DNA from: Bettongia penicillata ogilbyi | Taxonomy: Eukaryota > Chordata > Mammalia > Diprotodontia > Potoroidae | Length of the DNA: 64,000 nucleotides | NCBI GenBank assembly: GCA_023548195.1 | Contig: JAJHZJ010000419.1 | Location: forward strand, 2,992,273 to 3,056,272 | Reading direction: 5' to 3' | Shown: positions 10,930 to 44,999 of the stretch, piece by piece | Numbering within the stretch: position 1 is the first letter of the stretch | Layout of the letters: the number at the start of each line of letters is the position of its first letter | Notes under the pieces: generated by a model | Databases searched by the model: none | What the model was told of the DNA's origin: nothing | Seen by the model: only the letters and a program-made list of their open reading frames with translations | Position numbers and translations under genes: made by a program

Positions 10930-11560
10930 ATAATACACATTGTTAGTGAGGCTGTGAATTGGTACAACCACTGTGAAAACTATTTGGAACCATGCCCCTG
11001 AAGGTTTTACATTATGCATATCTTTTGACACAGCAACACCAATCCTAAGCCTACACCCCAAAGTGATCAAAGAGGAAAAAGTTCTATATAAACAAAATAC
11101 TTATAGCAACAAAGAAGTGGAATTGCTCATCAATTTGAGAATGGCTCACTTATGGTATATGAATGTAACAGAATTTCTCTGTGTTGAAAGAAACAATGGG
11201 AGGGATGGTTTCAGAGAAATCCGAACAAACTGATTTGAATTGATGCAGAGAGAATTGAGCAGAACCAGAACAACTTGTACTATAACACTGAAAAGGTGAA
11301 CAACTTTGATAAGTATATTACAGAACCTTGATAAATGTATTATAATCAACCAGATGTAATGATTCCTGAGGACTGACAGAAGTAGTAGAGTTAGGGTGCA
11401 AGACGAAACTTGGCTTTTGGACTAATTTAAGAATTTGTTTTGGTTGATTTTTCACATTTGTCAAAAGGGTTTTAGTCTGTTTTTTGTTTTTCCCAGTGGG
11501 GTATAGGGGTAAGAATGAAATGTATTAATTTTAAAAAAATATATTACTTTTAAAAAGAAC
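10930..11560 (+). mobile_element. L1 3' end, sense, 5' truncated
   Basis: GAGGCTGTGAATTGGTACAA, AACTATTTGGAACCATGCCC, ATGGCTCACTTATGGTATAT and GAGCAGAACCAGAACAACTT follow the end of ORF2 and the 3' UTR of marsupial L1 in order, ending in A-rich sequence. The 86-codon frame at 10973 is a piece of the ORF2 end. Confidence 0.85.
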
Positions 11561-11564
11561 ATAC

Positions 11565-12465
11565 TAACAAACATTCTACATCTGAACTCAGGTTCTCATC
11601 ATCCCTTGAATGGTTGACAGAATTCCAGGTTCTAGTATTAGAACCAGCTCTGTACAAAATGAAGTTATTGTGACCATGGTCAAGTTGCTAAAGGGTTCTG
11701 AGTTTTAATTCTTTCTCAGCTGATCTGAAGTGGGTTACTACTAATCCAATTGAAGCCATCAGCTAAACCTGAAACTGGAAGTAATGGTACAGTTTCTGAG
11801 AAAAATGGTAAGTCCAGCTAAGAAGAGGAACAGCTTGGAAAAAAATCAGAGAAGTCACCCAGTGTACCAACTTAATTGACTAAGCTGCATCCAGTGACAT
11901 CTTAGTCAAGCACAGCTTGATCAATTCAGCTTAGCAGAATAATGTGTTCAACACAAAAGCTGTACTTATTAAAGAATATTTAAGGGGCAGTTCCTGAGAC
12001 AGAAAGGGGTCACCAAACTTTACAGTTCCAGAATTGTGGATTAACAAAACACATGGGTTTTCCTCACTCATGTGCTTCCTTGGCAGTTTTCTATAGCTGT
12101 ATACCTACTGTTTCCTACAGATACTGAGTGCATTTCTGACATACAACCTAGATTTACCTGTGGACTGAGATACATTATTATTGCATTTGCTTTGTGTATT
12201 TGTGATATTATTATTGCTTCCAACTTTTTGTTAAATAAATTGCCATGTTTAAGGTCTAATTTTATCATTTTTGAGTGGGAGGGTTTATATAAATGGAAGA
12301 ACATTGGTTGGGGCTTGAAAGCTATACTAGTGAATAAAGGGAATATGTTCCCTACAAGGTGAGATCTGCCAATGTGAAGTTAGGCTGGTAAAAGAGAAAC
12401 AAGGCAAAGTGAATGCAGGGCTTTATCCCAAGGTATATCAGGGATAGCATAGTATAACACACATA
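11565..12465. other. No gene seen
   Basis: Unique or unrecognised sequence. A 96-codon frame at 12072-12362 is hydrophobic but has no family resemblance and an AT-driven codon mix. Confidence 0.4.
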
Positions 12466-12474
12466 AGTTACATA

Positions 12475-12575
12475 TATAGAGATATATATATATATAGATA
12501 TAGGTATATAGATATAGATATAGATATAAAACATATACATATATGTATACATATTGTGTGTGTATATATATTTTT
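12475..12575. repeat. TA/GATA-rich microsatellite
   Basis: Alternating TATA, AGATATAG and ATACATATATG units over about 100 nt, with a short GTGTGTGT run near 12556. Confidence 0.9.
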
Positions 12576-13379
12576 ACATTATATGTAGAAAAGGCTATGT
12601 ATCCAGAAGAAACTGGGTTATGATCCTAACTCCTGGCAAACAATGATGGAGCAACATCAAAGCATGTCTCACATCTCATAATGATTTTTTAAGAAACTAG
12701 GTGACTTTGTGAGGGATAGTTACTGATAGCAGACAGCAGTCTTAAGGATAGAACAGATTAAATTGTGTTCAATGTCCTTAAATTGCATGCCAAATTGTTT
12801 TTGGTGGAGGTCATATAATCCAACTCCTAAAAAACATAACCTTAAGTATATCTTTTTTTAATCATTAAAGTCTTGGTTTCAAATAAAAATTCTTAATAGA
12901 TAATTAGACACTGAAAAGAGTAATCCATTTGTGTTTTACCTGACAAAAGTTTTTCTCTATTTACTTCCCTAATTTATAAATCTGTCCACAAGCAACCCTT
13001 CCCTAGCAAAGCTTGGTTCAAATTAGGACTTCAACTGAACAGACTCTCACAGATTACAGGATACAATTTTTGTTGTTTTTTTTTTTAATTCTAAGGCCCA
13101 GAAAAATGACCAAGTACACTATGAACTCGTTCTCTTAAATTATAAAATTGGGATAATATACTTACTGAACTTATATTTCAAAGAGTTGTTCAATTTAATT
13201 CAACTGATTTCAAAATACACTACCTGTATGTAAGGGTACTGCCACAACAGAAGAACAGAAAGACAAAAAAATGGAGGTCTCAGCTCATAGTTTAGTCAAG
13301 AAGCTTATTACGTAACAGGGATTCAGCCTGGAGGAAGTCATGTAATTAAGTCTACAATAAATTTATGTTACAAAATTTC

Positions 13380-13990
13380 AACTGGTCCCTCACTGAGGCA
13401 AGGCAATCTTTCCCTATCTTCCTGACCTAGTCTCCCATTTACCACAGAAGCTTTCCCAAACCTTTATCCCTCCTCAAAATTCCTATCCCTTTGTACCTTT
13501 CAGCTGAGAACGCTACCTCCTCTCACAGAAAAAAAAAATGAAGCCATTAGCTGAGCGCTCCCACTTCTTTCCTGTTCCTCATGTCCTATCAGACACCTTG
13601 TCTTCCCACACATGAAGAGATGTCCTTTCTCCTTGCCAAGGCAAAGCTCTCTGCATAGACAAGTGATCCTATTCCATCCTGTCTTCTTCAACAGATTGCC
13701 CCAACATCCCTATACTCTTACTCATTTTCAAGCCCTGTCTACTACAAACATGCTAACCTCTTCTTTTTCAAAAACTCTTACTAGATCCTTCCTCACTTAA
13801 TCCATTCATTCCTGCATCACCCTGTAGATCTCTTCTCCCTTCTCTGGGTTGAGAATAAAAAAAAAAGCAACAGAACAAAACTCCTTGAGAAAGCTATCTA
13901 GATGACTCCACTTCCTTTCCTTTCACTCTCTCATTAACTCCTTGCAGTTTGGTTTCTGACCACCTCATTGAACCGAAACTGTTTCCTCCA
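13380..13990 (+). mobile_element. Probable L2 LINE ORF remnant
   Basis: Pyrimidine-rich sequence with phrases seen in the L2 reverse transcriptase region, ending TAACTCCTTGCAGTTTGG and CATTGAACCGAAACTG. Diverged; the match is by pattern only. Confidence 0.4.
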
Positions 13991-14049
13991 AAGTTATCTC
14001 ACAAAACACTAGTTAACTGTGGGAATCCCCAACCACCCCAAATGTCCCC

Positions 14050-14170
14050 ACAGACTATCTGTGTCCAATCTGTGGAAGAGCATTCTGAGCTCCTATTGGT
14101 CTGATCATTGAAACTTCACTTTATCGTGGTGACGGCATTTTGGTCCTCTTTGAGAACAGACAACCACCAC
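14050..14170 (+). mobile_element. RTE LINE 3' end, sense, 5' truncated
   Basis: ACTATCTGTGTCCAATCTGT encodes DYLCPIC, the C-terminal zinc-finger start of marsupial RTE, and GCATTTTGGTCCTCTTTGAG is the RTE 3' terminus seen in the opposite orientation at 22.7 kb. Confidence 0.7.
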
Positions 14171-14229
14171 ATGTAGGTATGTATGTATATAAACACACAC
14201 ATATAAATACACATATCTGTGTATGTACA

Positions 14230-14560
14230 TCTTAAATTCATAATGTTTAAAACTCAACTCATTATCCCTCCCCTGAAATAATTCTTCCCTCCTCCCAACC
14301 TGCGTAATACTGCTGAGGTTACCACTATACTTCCAGTCACCTAGGCTTACCATCTACAAGTCATCCTCTTTCAACCTCTCCCCCCATATCAGCTTCCAGG
14401 TCTTTCTACCTTTGGAACATTTCTGGCATGTCCCCTTTCTTTGCCACGACTCTATCACCACACCGGTCATCGTTTCAGGACTGGACCACTACCACAGCCT
14501 TTTGGTCGGTCTTCCTGACTTGGGTCTCTCTCCCCCACTACAATCCACACCACTGACTCC
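14230..14560 (+). mobile_element. L2 LINE ORF fragment
   Basis: AAACTCAACTCATTATCCCT, CACTATACTTCCAGTCACCT and a run of short pyrimidine-rich phrases follow the L2 ORF order. It ends at the edge of the CpG island. Confidence 0.55.
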
Positions 14561-14867
14561 GGCCCATTTAGTTCACAGAAGGGGAACCTGAGCCCCTCTT
14601 TCTCCCACCCCAGAATCGGGGCTCCTTTCCCTCGCCTATCTCGCCCCACTGCCAAGCTCTTCCAAGAAAACGGCGGGGTTCTTCGGCTCCCTGGGTGGCT
14701 CGGGGTTCCCAAGGTGTTTCTAAGAATCCCGCCCCCGTCAGGTCCGTCTGCGCCTGCGCGGGTAGGGCGAGGGCACGTGCCAACGCCCTCTTGACCCTCC
14801 CCCTCCCCCCGCCGCCACCCCGCCTCCCGCGCAGGAGCAGAAGAAGCCGTTACCGAGGAGGGGGATC

Positions 14868-14870
14868 ATG
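14868..14870 (+). promoter_or_regulatory. Upstream out-of-frame ATG overlapping the SPATA4 start
   Basis: This ATG lies 7 nt before the SPATA4 ATG in the +2 frame and also has A at -3 and G at +4. In the spliced mRNA it would read 67 codons through exon 1 and 20 codons into exon 2, ending at TAA 19251-19253, giving an 87-residue product. If the transcript starts upstream of it, it should compete with the SPATA4 start or require leaky scanning. Translation is not shown. Confidence 0.5.
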
Positions 14871-14874
14871 GACC

Positions 14875-35906
<21,032 letters not shown>

Positions 35907-35986
35907 AATCTGTCATGTTTGGAGAAACAAATACCACACTGAAGAGAACCTGAGCAGCCAGACAGTTGTGTTGAAGCAATGTACAA

Positions 35987-35992
35987 AATAAA
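35987..35992 (+). terminator. SPATA4 polyadenylation signal
   Basis: A canonical AATAAA lies 81 nt after the SPATA4 stop, followed by a GT-rich stretch (TAGTGTTTG). This implies a very short 3' UTR of about 100 nt. Confidence 0.75.
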
Positions 35993-36339
35993 TAGTGTTT
36001 GAAGGTTAAAGGCCATATTTCTTCTTTTTTATTGACAAAAATGAAATTTATTTAGATTGGCTGAGTGTTTGAGTTTTCCTCCACTGTCATGAATAATTGA
36101 GAGTGGAACATATTCACATTATTCATTGTTGACATTAGAATACTAGGACGAAGAAGGGAGCTCAGATTATCTGACCTGCCTGAATCCTTTGTGTCACCTA
36201 CAAGTGATCATCCAATGAGGGGAAACTTATTGCCTCACAAGACAGTTTATTCTTTTGGACTTGGATTACTCAAAGTGTTAGGATGTTTATTTCATCTTTT
36301 TATTACATTTTAATTTTATTTCTTAATTATTTCATGTAT

Positions 36340-36480
36340 TTTGAGCAATCTTCTTATTAAATTTTGAATCCTGTGCCACAACTTGTTCAGTCATTCCCCA
36401 GCATGAACATCCCCTCAATTTTCAATTCTTTGTCACTACAAAAAGAGGTGCTATTTTTTCTTTTTTACATATAGGTCCTT
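36340..36480 (-). mobile_element. L1 ORF2-end fragment, antisense
   Basis: CACAACTTGTTCAGTCATTC and CATCCCCTCAATTTTCAATT are shared with the L1 pieces at 22.6 and 37.4 kb. Confidence 0.7.
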
Positions 36481-36859
36481 TTCTTTTTTATTTGATCTCT
36501 TTCTCTAATCAATAGTGAATATTTTTGTAGTTCCATCTTTATAGGTGAAAAATCACAATAGTGCTCCAAAATGCAAAGTTATACAAATTCAACAAATTGC
36601 ATTTCACAAAGTTTAACAGATTATTGCTTGCTTACTACATCTTACTACTTACTTACTTGGTGTTCAACTCAAAAGCAAAGAAAGAAAAGACAAAGAAAAG
36701 TGCCTATCTTGGAAGGAATTCCAGTCCCTACAAAACTTTTCAGATCATATGTGTTCTACTTAAGGGATTCAACCTTAGAGGTCAACTAGTATTCACCCCT
36801 TCACCTTTTGGTGAGTAAGCAACCGTGATGAAAATTCTTCCATGATTCCATGATCTAAC

Positions 36860-39290
36860 TGGGGTCTGGACAAAATTCCCTTAAAATAATTCTTTTTGTC
36901 AATTATATATAAAAATAATTTTTAAATTAAATTTTTTTAAAAAAAATTAAGTTCTAAATACACTCCTTTCCTCCCTCCCCTAGCCCATCCCAAGAAGGCA
37001 AACAATTTGCAATCATGCAAAACATTTCCACATTAGCCATGTTACCAAAGAAAACATGGACCAAAATCTTATCCCCCACCTCCAAAAAGAGTAAAAGTTA
37101 AAAAATATCCTTTGATCTACTTTCAGACTGTTCTGTCTCTGGAGGTAGAGTGTACTTTGTCATAAATTCTTCAGAATTTTCTTTGATCATTATATTGCTG
37201 GGAATAACTCATTCAAAATTGATCATCACACAGTATTGCTGTTCTGTGTACAGAACATTGTACCTCATTCAGCTCACTTTGCATCAATTTATGTCTTTCC
37301 CTGTTTTTCTGAAAAGTTCCTGCTCATAATTCCTTATAGAACATCCCAATTATATACCACAACGTGGTTAGCCATTCCCCAATTGATGGGCATCCCCTCA
37401 ATTTCCAATTCTTTGCCACCATAGAATAAATACAATATAAATATTTTTGTGCATCTAGGTCCTTCCTTTCTTAAAAATCTCTTTGGGATATAGATCTAGT
37501 AGTGGTATTATTGGGTCAAAGGGTTTGTATAGTTTTATAACCCCTAGGGCATACTTCCAAACTGTTCTCCAGAATAGTTAGATCAGTTCACAACTCTGCT
37601 AATGGTGTATTACTGTCCTATTTTTTCCACATCCTGGCCAACATTCATCATTTTTCTTTTCTATCATATTAGTCGATCTGATATGTGTGAAGTAGTATCT
37701 CAGAGTTGTTTTAAATTGGTTTTCTCTAATCAGTAATGATTTAGAGCATTTTTCTTGTGATCCCCCCCCAATACCTTTAATTTCTTCTTATGAAAAAAAA
37801 CTACCAGTTCATATTACTGACCATTTTTCAATTGGGGAATGGTTCATATTTTTATAAATTTAAAATTAAATTTGACTCAGTTTCCTATATATTTGAGAAA
37901 TGAGACCTTTATCAGAGAAACTTGTAATTCCCTCCCCCCCAGTTTTCTAATTTCCTTCTAATCTTGGCTGCATTGGATTTGTTTGTGCAAAACATTTTTA
38001 ATTTAATGTAATCATTTTACTTCCCATAATTCTATCTTACGTTTTGTCATAAATTCTTCCTTTATCATTAGACCTGACAAGCAAGACATTTCATGTTCCC
38101 CTAATTTGCTTATATATCACCTTTTTTTTTTTGGTCTAAATCATATGCCTATTTTGACCTTATCTGGGTAAATGTTGTGAGATGTTGGTCTCATAGACTA
38201 CTTTTCCAGGTTCCCAGCAATTTTTGGGAAATAGTAAGTTGTTATCCCCAAAGCTTGAATCTTAGTATTTATCAAATTAGATTACTATGGTCATTTATTA
38301 CTGTATTTTGCGTACCTAATCTGTTCCACTGCTCCGCTACTCTGTTCCTAAGCCAGTACAAGATTGTTTTATGGGTTATCATTTTGTAATCGTTTGAGAG
38401 CTGGTACTGGTAGGTTTCCTTCCTTCACATTTTTTTTTCAGTCATTCCCTTTATATTCTTGATATTTTGTTATTCCAGATGAATTTTATTATTTTTTCTA
38501 GATCTATAAAATAATTTTTAGTAGTTTGATACAGCACTGAAAAGTATATTAATTTAGGTAAAATTGTCATTTTATTATATTGGCTCAGCCTACCTATGAG
38601 GAATTAGTATATCTCCAACTGTTTAGATCTGAATTTACTTGTGTAAAAAGTATTTTGTAACTGTCTTCATATAGTTCCTGGGTTTGTCTTGGCAGGTAGA
38701 CTCCCGAGTATTTATATTGTCTACAGTTATTTTAAATGGAATTTCCTGATAGATTTTGTTGGTATTATATAGAAATGCTGATGATTTACATGAGTTTATT
38801 TTATATCCTGCAACTTTGCGAAAATGGTTAATTATTTCAAGTAGCTTTTTACTTGATTCTCTAGAGTTCTTTAACTATACTATCATGTTATCTGCAAAGA
38901 GTGATAATTTTGTTTCATCATTGCCTATTCTAATTCCCTCAGTTTCTTCTCTTATTGCTATAGCTATTGGTAGTACAATATTGAATAATAGTGATGATAA
39001 TTGACATCCTTGCTTCACCCCTGACATTTAGAAGGCTTATAGCTTATCCTTGTTATGGATAATGTTTGCTTAACTTTTTAAGGAAAGCTCCATTTACTCC
39101 TATGCTTTCCAGCATTGTTAGTAGGAATAAGTATTGTATTTTTTCAAAAAGCTTTTTCTATATCTATTGAGATAATCACATGGTTTTTGTGGGTTTTGTA
39201 ACTGATATGGTCAAATATGCTGATAGTTTTCCCAATACTGAATCAGTCCTGCATTCCTGGTATAAATAAATGTGAGATATTTTACTCTAG
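36860..39290 (-). mobile_element. L1 3' half (ORF2 reverse transcriptase to 3' UTR), antisense
   Basis: From 3' to 5': ATTAGCCATGTTACCAAAGA, CATCCCCTCAATTTCCAATT, TTATTGGGTCAAAGGGTTTG, TCTATCATATTAGTCGATCT, ATCATGTTATCTGCAAAGAG and TATTGAGATAATCACATGGT. This order is the reverse of L1 ORF2. Stops abound. Confidence 0.88.
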
Positions 39291-39589
39291 TCTCCCTCTC
39301 CATTTCCCTTCATCTCTCTTTTTCTTCTTATTTTTTTTTTAAATCATCCCATCACAGGCAATTCACACCTATACGCTTTGTTCATACTCCTTGTAACTGT
39401 CCTAATAATGAGAAAATCTTCGGTGTTTTACCATCTTCCCATATAAGAATGTAAACATTTTAATGTTACCTTACGATTTCTCTTTCTTGTTTACCTTTTT
39501 AATACTTCTCTCAAGAATTGTATTTGAAAGTCAAATTTTCTATTCAGCTGTGGTCTAAATGATCATGATTGATGAAAATCAGGAATACC

Positions 39590-41195
39590 TGATGTCTTCT
39601 ATTTCATTCAGTGTCCAATTACTGCCCGCCCCCCCCCCCCCGAAGGATTATATTCAGCTTTGCTGGGTAGGTGATTCTTGGTTGTAAGAATCCATCCATT
39701 GCCCCTTCGAATATCAGATTCCAAGCTCTCCTATCCTTTAAGGTAGAAGTTGCTAAATCTTCTGTTATCTTGACTATGGCGCCACATTTGAATTATTCTT
39801 TCTGGCTGCTTGCAATATTGTTTTATTGAACTGGGAGCTCTGGAATTTGGCTATAATATTCCTGGGAGTTTTCATTTTGCAATATCTTTGAGGAGGTGAC
39901 TAATACATTCTTTCAATTTCTGTTTTGCCCACTGGTTCTATAATATCATAGCAGTTTTCCTTGATAATTTCTTGAAATATATTTCTAGGATCTTTTAAAA
40001 ATCTTCAGGTAGTCCAATAATTCTTATCTCTCATCTATTTCCAGAACATTTGTTTTTCCAAAGAGATATTTCAAATTTTCTTCTTTTTTTTCTTTCTTTT
40101 GACTTTGTTTTATTGTTTCTTGATGTCTCATAAAGTTGTTAGTTTCCACTTGTCCAATTATAATTTTTAAGGAATTATTTTCTTCAGAAAGTTTATGTAC
40201 CTCCTTTTCAATTTGTCCAGTTTTTTTAAGTTATTATTTTCTTCAGTATTTTTGTGCCTCCTTTTTTATCACAATATTATCTCTTTTCATGATTTTCTTC
40301 ATCAATCCCATTTCTTTCTCCAGTTTTTCCTCTACCTCTCTTATTTGATTTTTAAAATTCTTTTTTATCTCTTCCAAGAATTTTGCAAATAGTTGTTTTG
40401 ACTTGTCTTCTTCTGGATTTTTGCCTTGATTTTCCCTCTCACCATAGTAGCTTTCTGTGGTCAAATTTTTCTTCTCTTTTTTTTGCTCATTTTCCTAGCC
40501 TGTTTTTTGACCTATAACTTTGTGTTAAGTTGGCTTCTGATCTTGGGTACAGGGGGCACTGTCCCAAGTTTCAGAACTTTCTTGCTGCTATTTTCAGAGC
40601 TAGCTCCAGGGCTCTGTAGATTTTTGGTTCTTCCAAGGTTATAAGATCTAAGGAGAGGTGTAATCATTGCTCTCCTGGCCTATGTTCTGGTCTGTGAATG
40701 TCCAGAAGCATTCTTCTCTGTTTTGGAAATATGACCAGGATCCCTGCACCCCGGCCATAGCAAGCACTCCTCGTAGCTACAGGACTGCAACCTGAAACTA
40801 AGTATGGTTACTGTGATAGAGTCCTGTACCCAGTACCAGCAAAAAGTCCTTCATAGTCTCTGACCAGTTGTTTGACTACTTTACTATCTGTGGGTTGAAA
40901 ACTCCCAAAGTTACTGCTGTCAGTGCTACTGATGAACTGCTTCAATGACCTGATGCTTGGGTCTTGGCATGTAGACTGCTCTGGGCTCCAAATTCAATCA
41001 CCACCTCAGTGAGACAGACCTTTCCTGCCAAACTGATAAGTTGCCCTGGACTGGAAAATTATTTCTTCCCTACCTTTTGTTGGTTTTGCCACTCCACAGT
41101 TTTATTTGAGGCATTATTTTAAAGTTAGTCAGAGGGGAACTTGAGAGAATTTAGCCAAGTTCCTGTTTTTACTCTGCCATCTTGGCTCCATTCCC
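39590..41195 (-). mobile_element. L1 ORF1 and 5' UTR, antisense
   Basis: A minus-strand frame from 40464 to 40243 starts MTTESYYGERENQGKN and continues as a Lys/Glu coiled coil (KFLEEIKKNFKNQIREVEEK), like a marsupial L1 ORF1 N-terminus. The 5' end is near 41.19 kb, where the minus strand reads GAGCCAAGATGGCAGAGT. The part of ORF2 that should lie between this and 39.29 kb is missing. Confidence 0.8.
39629..39641. repeat. Poly(C) tract
   Basis: An uninterrupted run of 13 C after CCCG, unusual in this AT-rich L1 context. Confidence 0.9.
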
Positions 41196-41324
41196 CCAAA
41201 AGGCTATATTTCTTAAAAATGTAAGCTTGCAACTTGTACCAAATGAATCAAATATGATTTTTAAGCTGCTTTGTAATGTAATATTCCATGCCTGTACAAA
41301 ACAATAAGATCTCTTTAACTTTAA

Positions 41325-41545
41325 GAGGGAATGTAGTGTAAAGAGAACTAGACTCATAGTCAAGGAACCTAGATTTAATTCTTGACTCTAAAAATTATTT
41401 TTTGTGTGGACTGAATAACCTACAAGATCTCTCCTAGTTCGTAAGTCTGTGATTCAGTGAGGCTTAGGTTTATCTTCTCTTAAAATGGGGATGATAATGA
41501 CACTTGCACTATATCAATTTATCAACTTTGAGTAGGTACAATGAG
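41325..41545 (+). mobile_element. MIR-like SINE
   Basis: AATGTAGTGTAAAGAGAACT, GACTCATAGTCAAGGAACCT and CTTAAAATGGGGATGATAAT in order. Confidence 0.6.
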
Positions 41546-41589
41546 TATATTCTTATTAGTTATTCTAGATTCACAGAATCTTAGCACAG

Positions 41590-42850
41590 GAAAGTGTCTG
41601 CAAGACTGACTAATCTAACTCAAACATAACCAAGTATTCTCTCTGCAGTATCCCAAATAAATAGTCCTCCAGCCTTAGCTTGAAAACCTTCAGGGAAAAG
41701 AACACACTTCCTTTTGAGGTAGCACATTTTACTTTTATGTAGTTCTAATCATTAAGAAGGTCTTCTTTGTATCAAACCTAAATATGCTTCCTTATAGCTT
41801 CAACCTTTTACTCTGTGATCTGCCTTATGAAGCCAAGGAATCTAATTCCTTCTCTCTGTATCCTCCCCTTCAGAAACTTGGAGATAGCTGTGATATGCTC
41901 CCTATGTGTGTGTGTGTGTGTATTCTTCCCTCTAAGCTACATAAATTCCTTAAATGGAATCATATATAGTATTTTTTCCAGTGCTCCCATAATCCTGGTT
42001 CCTCTCTTCTGGACACACTCCATTTTGTCAATATCTTTACTGAAATGTGGTACTGAGAACTGAAAAAAAAAGTACTGCATATATGGTTGCCCAGAGCATA
42101 CTATAATAGAATTATTTTTCCCTTGTTCTGGACACTATAATCTCTTGATTTAGTGTAGAAAACCTTTGCATTTCACATTTCCAATTCATACTCATATTGC
42201 ACTTCACTAAAATATCCACATCTCTTTTGTAGAACAGTTGTCTAGCTATACTTCCCTCATTCTTTATTTTGAATTTCATTTTTAAACCTAAATGTAGACT
42301 TTATCATTATTAAACTTGATATTATTTGACTTTACCCATCATTCTGGCCTGTTGAAATATTTTAAATTCTGTCATCACTGAGACTATTCATCCATATCAT
42401 CTATATGTTGAGACAAGCCCTTCACCTATGCATTTATTGAAGTCATTGATAAAAATGTTGGACATCACAGGACCATGGACAGTGTCTCAGATAATCTACT
42501 CAAGAGACCCACCTCAAGTTGAAATTTACTTATTAGTGACTACTTTTTGCTTCCAATTATTCAACTAGCTACAAATGTACCTATTGATCGGCCCATTCTT
42601 CTCCAAGCATAGCATAGCATGAAAGACTTTGTCAAATACTTTGCCAAAATCTAAGCTTATTATATCTGTAACATTTTCTGATCTACCAGGGAGAGAAGAG
42701 GTACATGGAAGGTTTCAGTCTCTCCTCCGTACTATGTCATGCTTTAATGTTAGATTTGTGATCTGCATCTCTGACTCTTCATCTAATTCTTCACCACAGG
42801 TGGTGGGGTTAGTATAATCCAACAACAGTATCACTTCTTTTTTTTACTTT
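41590..42850 (-). mobile_element. L3/CR1-like LINE, antisense, about 1.2 kb
   Basis: CCTCCAGCCTTAGCTTGAAA, CTCTTCTGGACACACTCCAT, GTACTGAGAACTGA, CAATTATTCAACTAGCTACA and GATAAAAATGTTGGACATCA follow the antisense of a CR1/L3 reverse transcriptase end. A GTGTGTGT run lies inside at 41.9 kb. Confidence 0.8.
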
Positions 42851-42859
42851 TTTTGATTC

Positions 42860-44225
42860 TCATTCACATGCTTTAAACATGTTCATCCATTCTTAGATTT
42901 CCTCATAAAATTTACAATCTTAATATGCACTTCAGTGTCAACACTACTACCTGCCTAGGTAGTAGGCTCTCAGAATGATTTCTGTGCATCCTTTTAAAGG
43001 TTCAAAGGAGCACCTCTTGCTTTTTCTTTCAGGGAAATATTATCAACTTCCTGTTTGATTTTATATTGACCAAGAAACCAGTAGTTAAGAGAAATGGGAG
43101 CTAGAACAACAATCATTTCCAGGAATGTACTTAAAATATAGACTGACTTGGAATGAGAGCACAAGGGGTGCATACACCCATGACCATCTCAGGTAAAATA
43201 TGTGTCTCTTATTCAGAATGGGAATAAACTCAAGCACAATTGAGGTGTCTTACTTGGATATAGTCCCTGGAAAAAATTAAATGCTTTACCAAATTCTTTG
43301 GTATCTCTCTCAAGGTGGTTGTGAGGATCAAATGGGAAAATATTTGTAAAGCATTTTGCAAACCTTAAAATGCTACATAAATGTAAAGTTATTGTTATTA
43401 GCTATTTACAGTTCATGAAGGGAAAATATTATAAACTATAGCTGGAATGGAAGGTAGAAGAGGTAGAGTATTAATTGCCTTGAATAGGCATTGATCAGAT
43501 TTACTGTGTAGCTCAGGATAGGTTAAAGTTCCAAAGGAGAGGACTATACTATTGTTTTGGGAAGACTCAAAAACCTACTTCTGAATGCTCAGGGATTTGG
43601 ATGAAGGGAATTATCTCACAGGTATAAGCATTTCAGTCACTTGAGAGAATTTTAGGAGAATTTCCTTGTTTTGCTAATTTAGGGTAAGATTAGGGATTGA
43701 GATGAAATCTGTCTCTTAAGGGGAAAGTTCCCCAAACCCCTTTATAAATATCAAGAAATGTCTGAGAAGAGTTGAGGGCATTGTAAGACAATTCAAAGGC
43801 TTCAGCTTATCACACAATGAATATGGAAGTAACATGCAGAATATATAGTAACCTCCAAAGACAGAATTTATGTTGGCAGAAGACAGTGCTATAGTGATGG
43901 CTGAACTTGTTATATTAGTAGGTCAACAGGATACAGTACAGGAAATAGGTAGAGCAGGTATACCAGCTCAGGATTATGAACAGAGTAGGAATCTGTGGGG
44001 AGGCCAGACTTTCTTCAGATACTATAGCATTGAAAAATTCTTCATATGGAACTTGAAGCTACCATGATATGCCTCTGTTCTTAACACCTTATATAGTTTT
44101 GTGTGACCACTTCCATGGTCTAATTAAAATTCCTTTCAGGTACATTATGGTCACTATGCTTGCAGAAGAATAGTTGATGTCACCTTCCCTGACTATCTAG
44201 TATTCAGCTTTGTAGGTGGGGACTT
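42860..44225. other. Convergent spacer, no gene seen
   Basis: Apart from the SINE piece at 43.3 kb, this is unrecognised sequence; the 65-codon frame at 43870 shows no family resemblance. Confidence 0.4.
43300..43410 (+). mobile_element. MIR-like SINE 3' fragment
   Basis: GGTTGTGAGGATCAAATGGG and GTAAAGCATTTTGCAAACCT are typical of the 3' part. Confidence 0.65.
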
Positions 44226-44241
44226 AAGTATGGGGACTTAA

Positions 44242-44248
44242 GTGTGTG

Positions 44249-44297
<49 letters not shown>

Positions 44298-44302
44298 ATA
44301 TA
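44242..44302. repeat. (TG)n(TA)n microsatellite
   Basis: GTGTGTGTGTGT followed by about 45 nt of alternating TA; self-complementary, able to extrude as a cruciform. Confidence 0.95.
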
Positions 44303-44725
44303 ACCAGGTAACCTGATGGTTCCTACTTCAGACATCTTTGACATGAACATTACAGACATGGTGTCATTGGTAGACTGGATTAATACCTCTCTTTAGCAGT
44401 TAACTACTCTATATACAATATACTGTCCTCACATTTGCATCACAAAGATAAAATCAATAGTCTCTACCCTCAAATGTCTTTCATTTTACTGGAAACCAGA
44501 AAGATATAGTACAAGGATGATTAATGAAGGAAAAAGTATTCAGAATTTGGGGAACAGAAATCAGATCAGGCTTCAAAAAGATGGTGGTGCCCAAGTTAAG
44601 CCTTATAGACAAGGCTTCTGAGAAGCAGAGTTCAAGAAAGAGTGCATTTGGGCATGTGTAAATTCATGAAGACTGCATATTCTATTTGGAGAATATCTAA
44701 TAGCCCAGTTTGGCTTTTAGCTTGC

Positions 44726-44965
44726 CTAGAGGCAGCTCGATAGTGCAGTGGATGGACCACTAGACTCAGAATTAGGAAGACCTAGGTTCAAATCCTATTT
44801 CAATCACTTACTAACTGTATGGCCCTGGACAAGTCATTTAATTTATGTTTCCTTCAGTTTTCTCATCTGTAAAAATGGGGATATTAGCATTTACCACTCA
44901 AGGTTTAAAATATTTGTAAACCTTGAAAACCCTGAAATGCTACGTAAATGCTAACTATTAGCAGT
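44726..44965 (+). mobile_element. MIR-type SINE, near complete
   Basis: GGCAGCTCGATAGTGCAGTG, TAGGTTCAAATCCTATTTCA, TCTCATCTGTAAAAATGGGG and GAAATGCTACGTAAATGC in order. Confidence 0.85.
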
Positions 44966-44999
44966 AGCTATTCAGAACTTTTGAAGGGAAAGTAGTATG

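Noticed and set aside
1..14690. ASB5 3' exons, expected upstream of SPATA4 from human gene order
   Set aside because: I looked for an ankyrin or SOCS-box C-terminal exon on the + strand and found none; it probably lies left of the window.
40136..40644. Hydrophobic + frames as membrane proteins
   Set aside because: They are antisense to the L1 ORF1 coiled coil; Lys/Glu codons read backwards give Phe/Leu/Ser-rich sequence.
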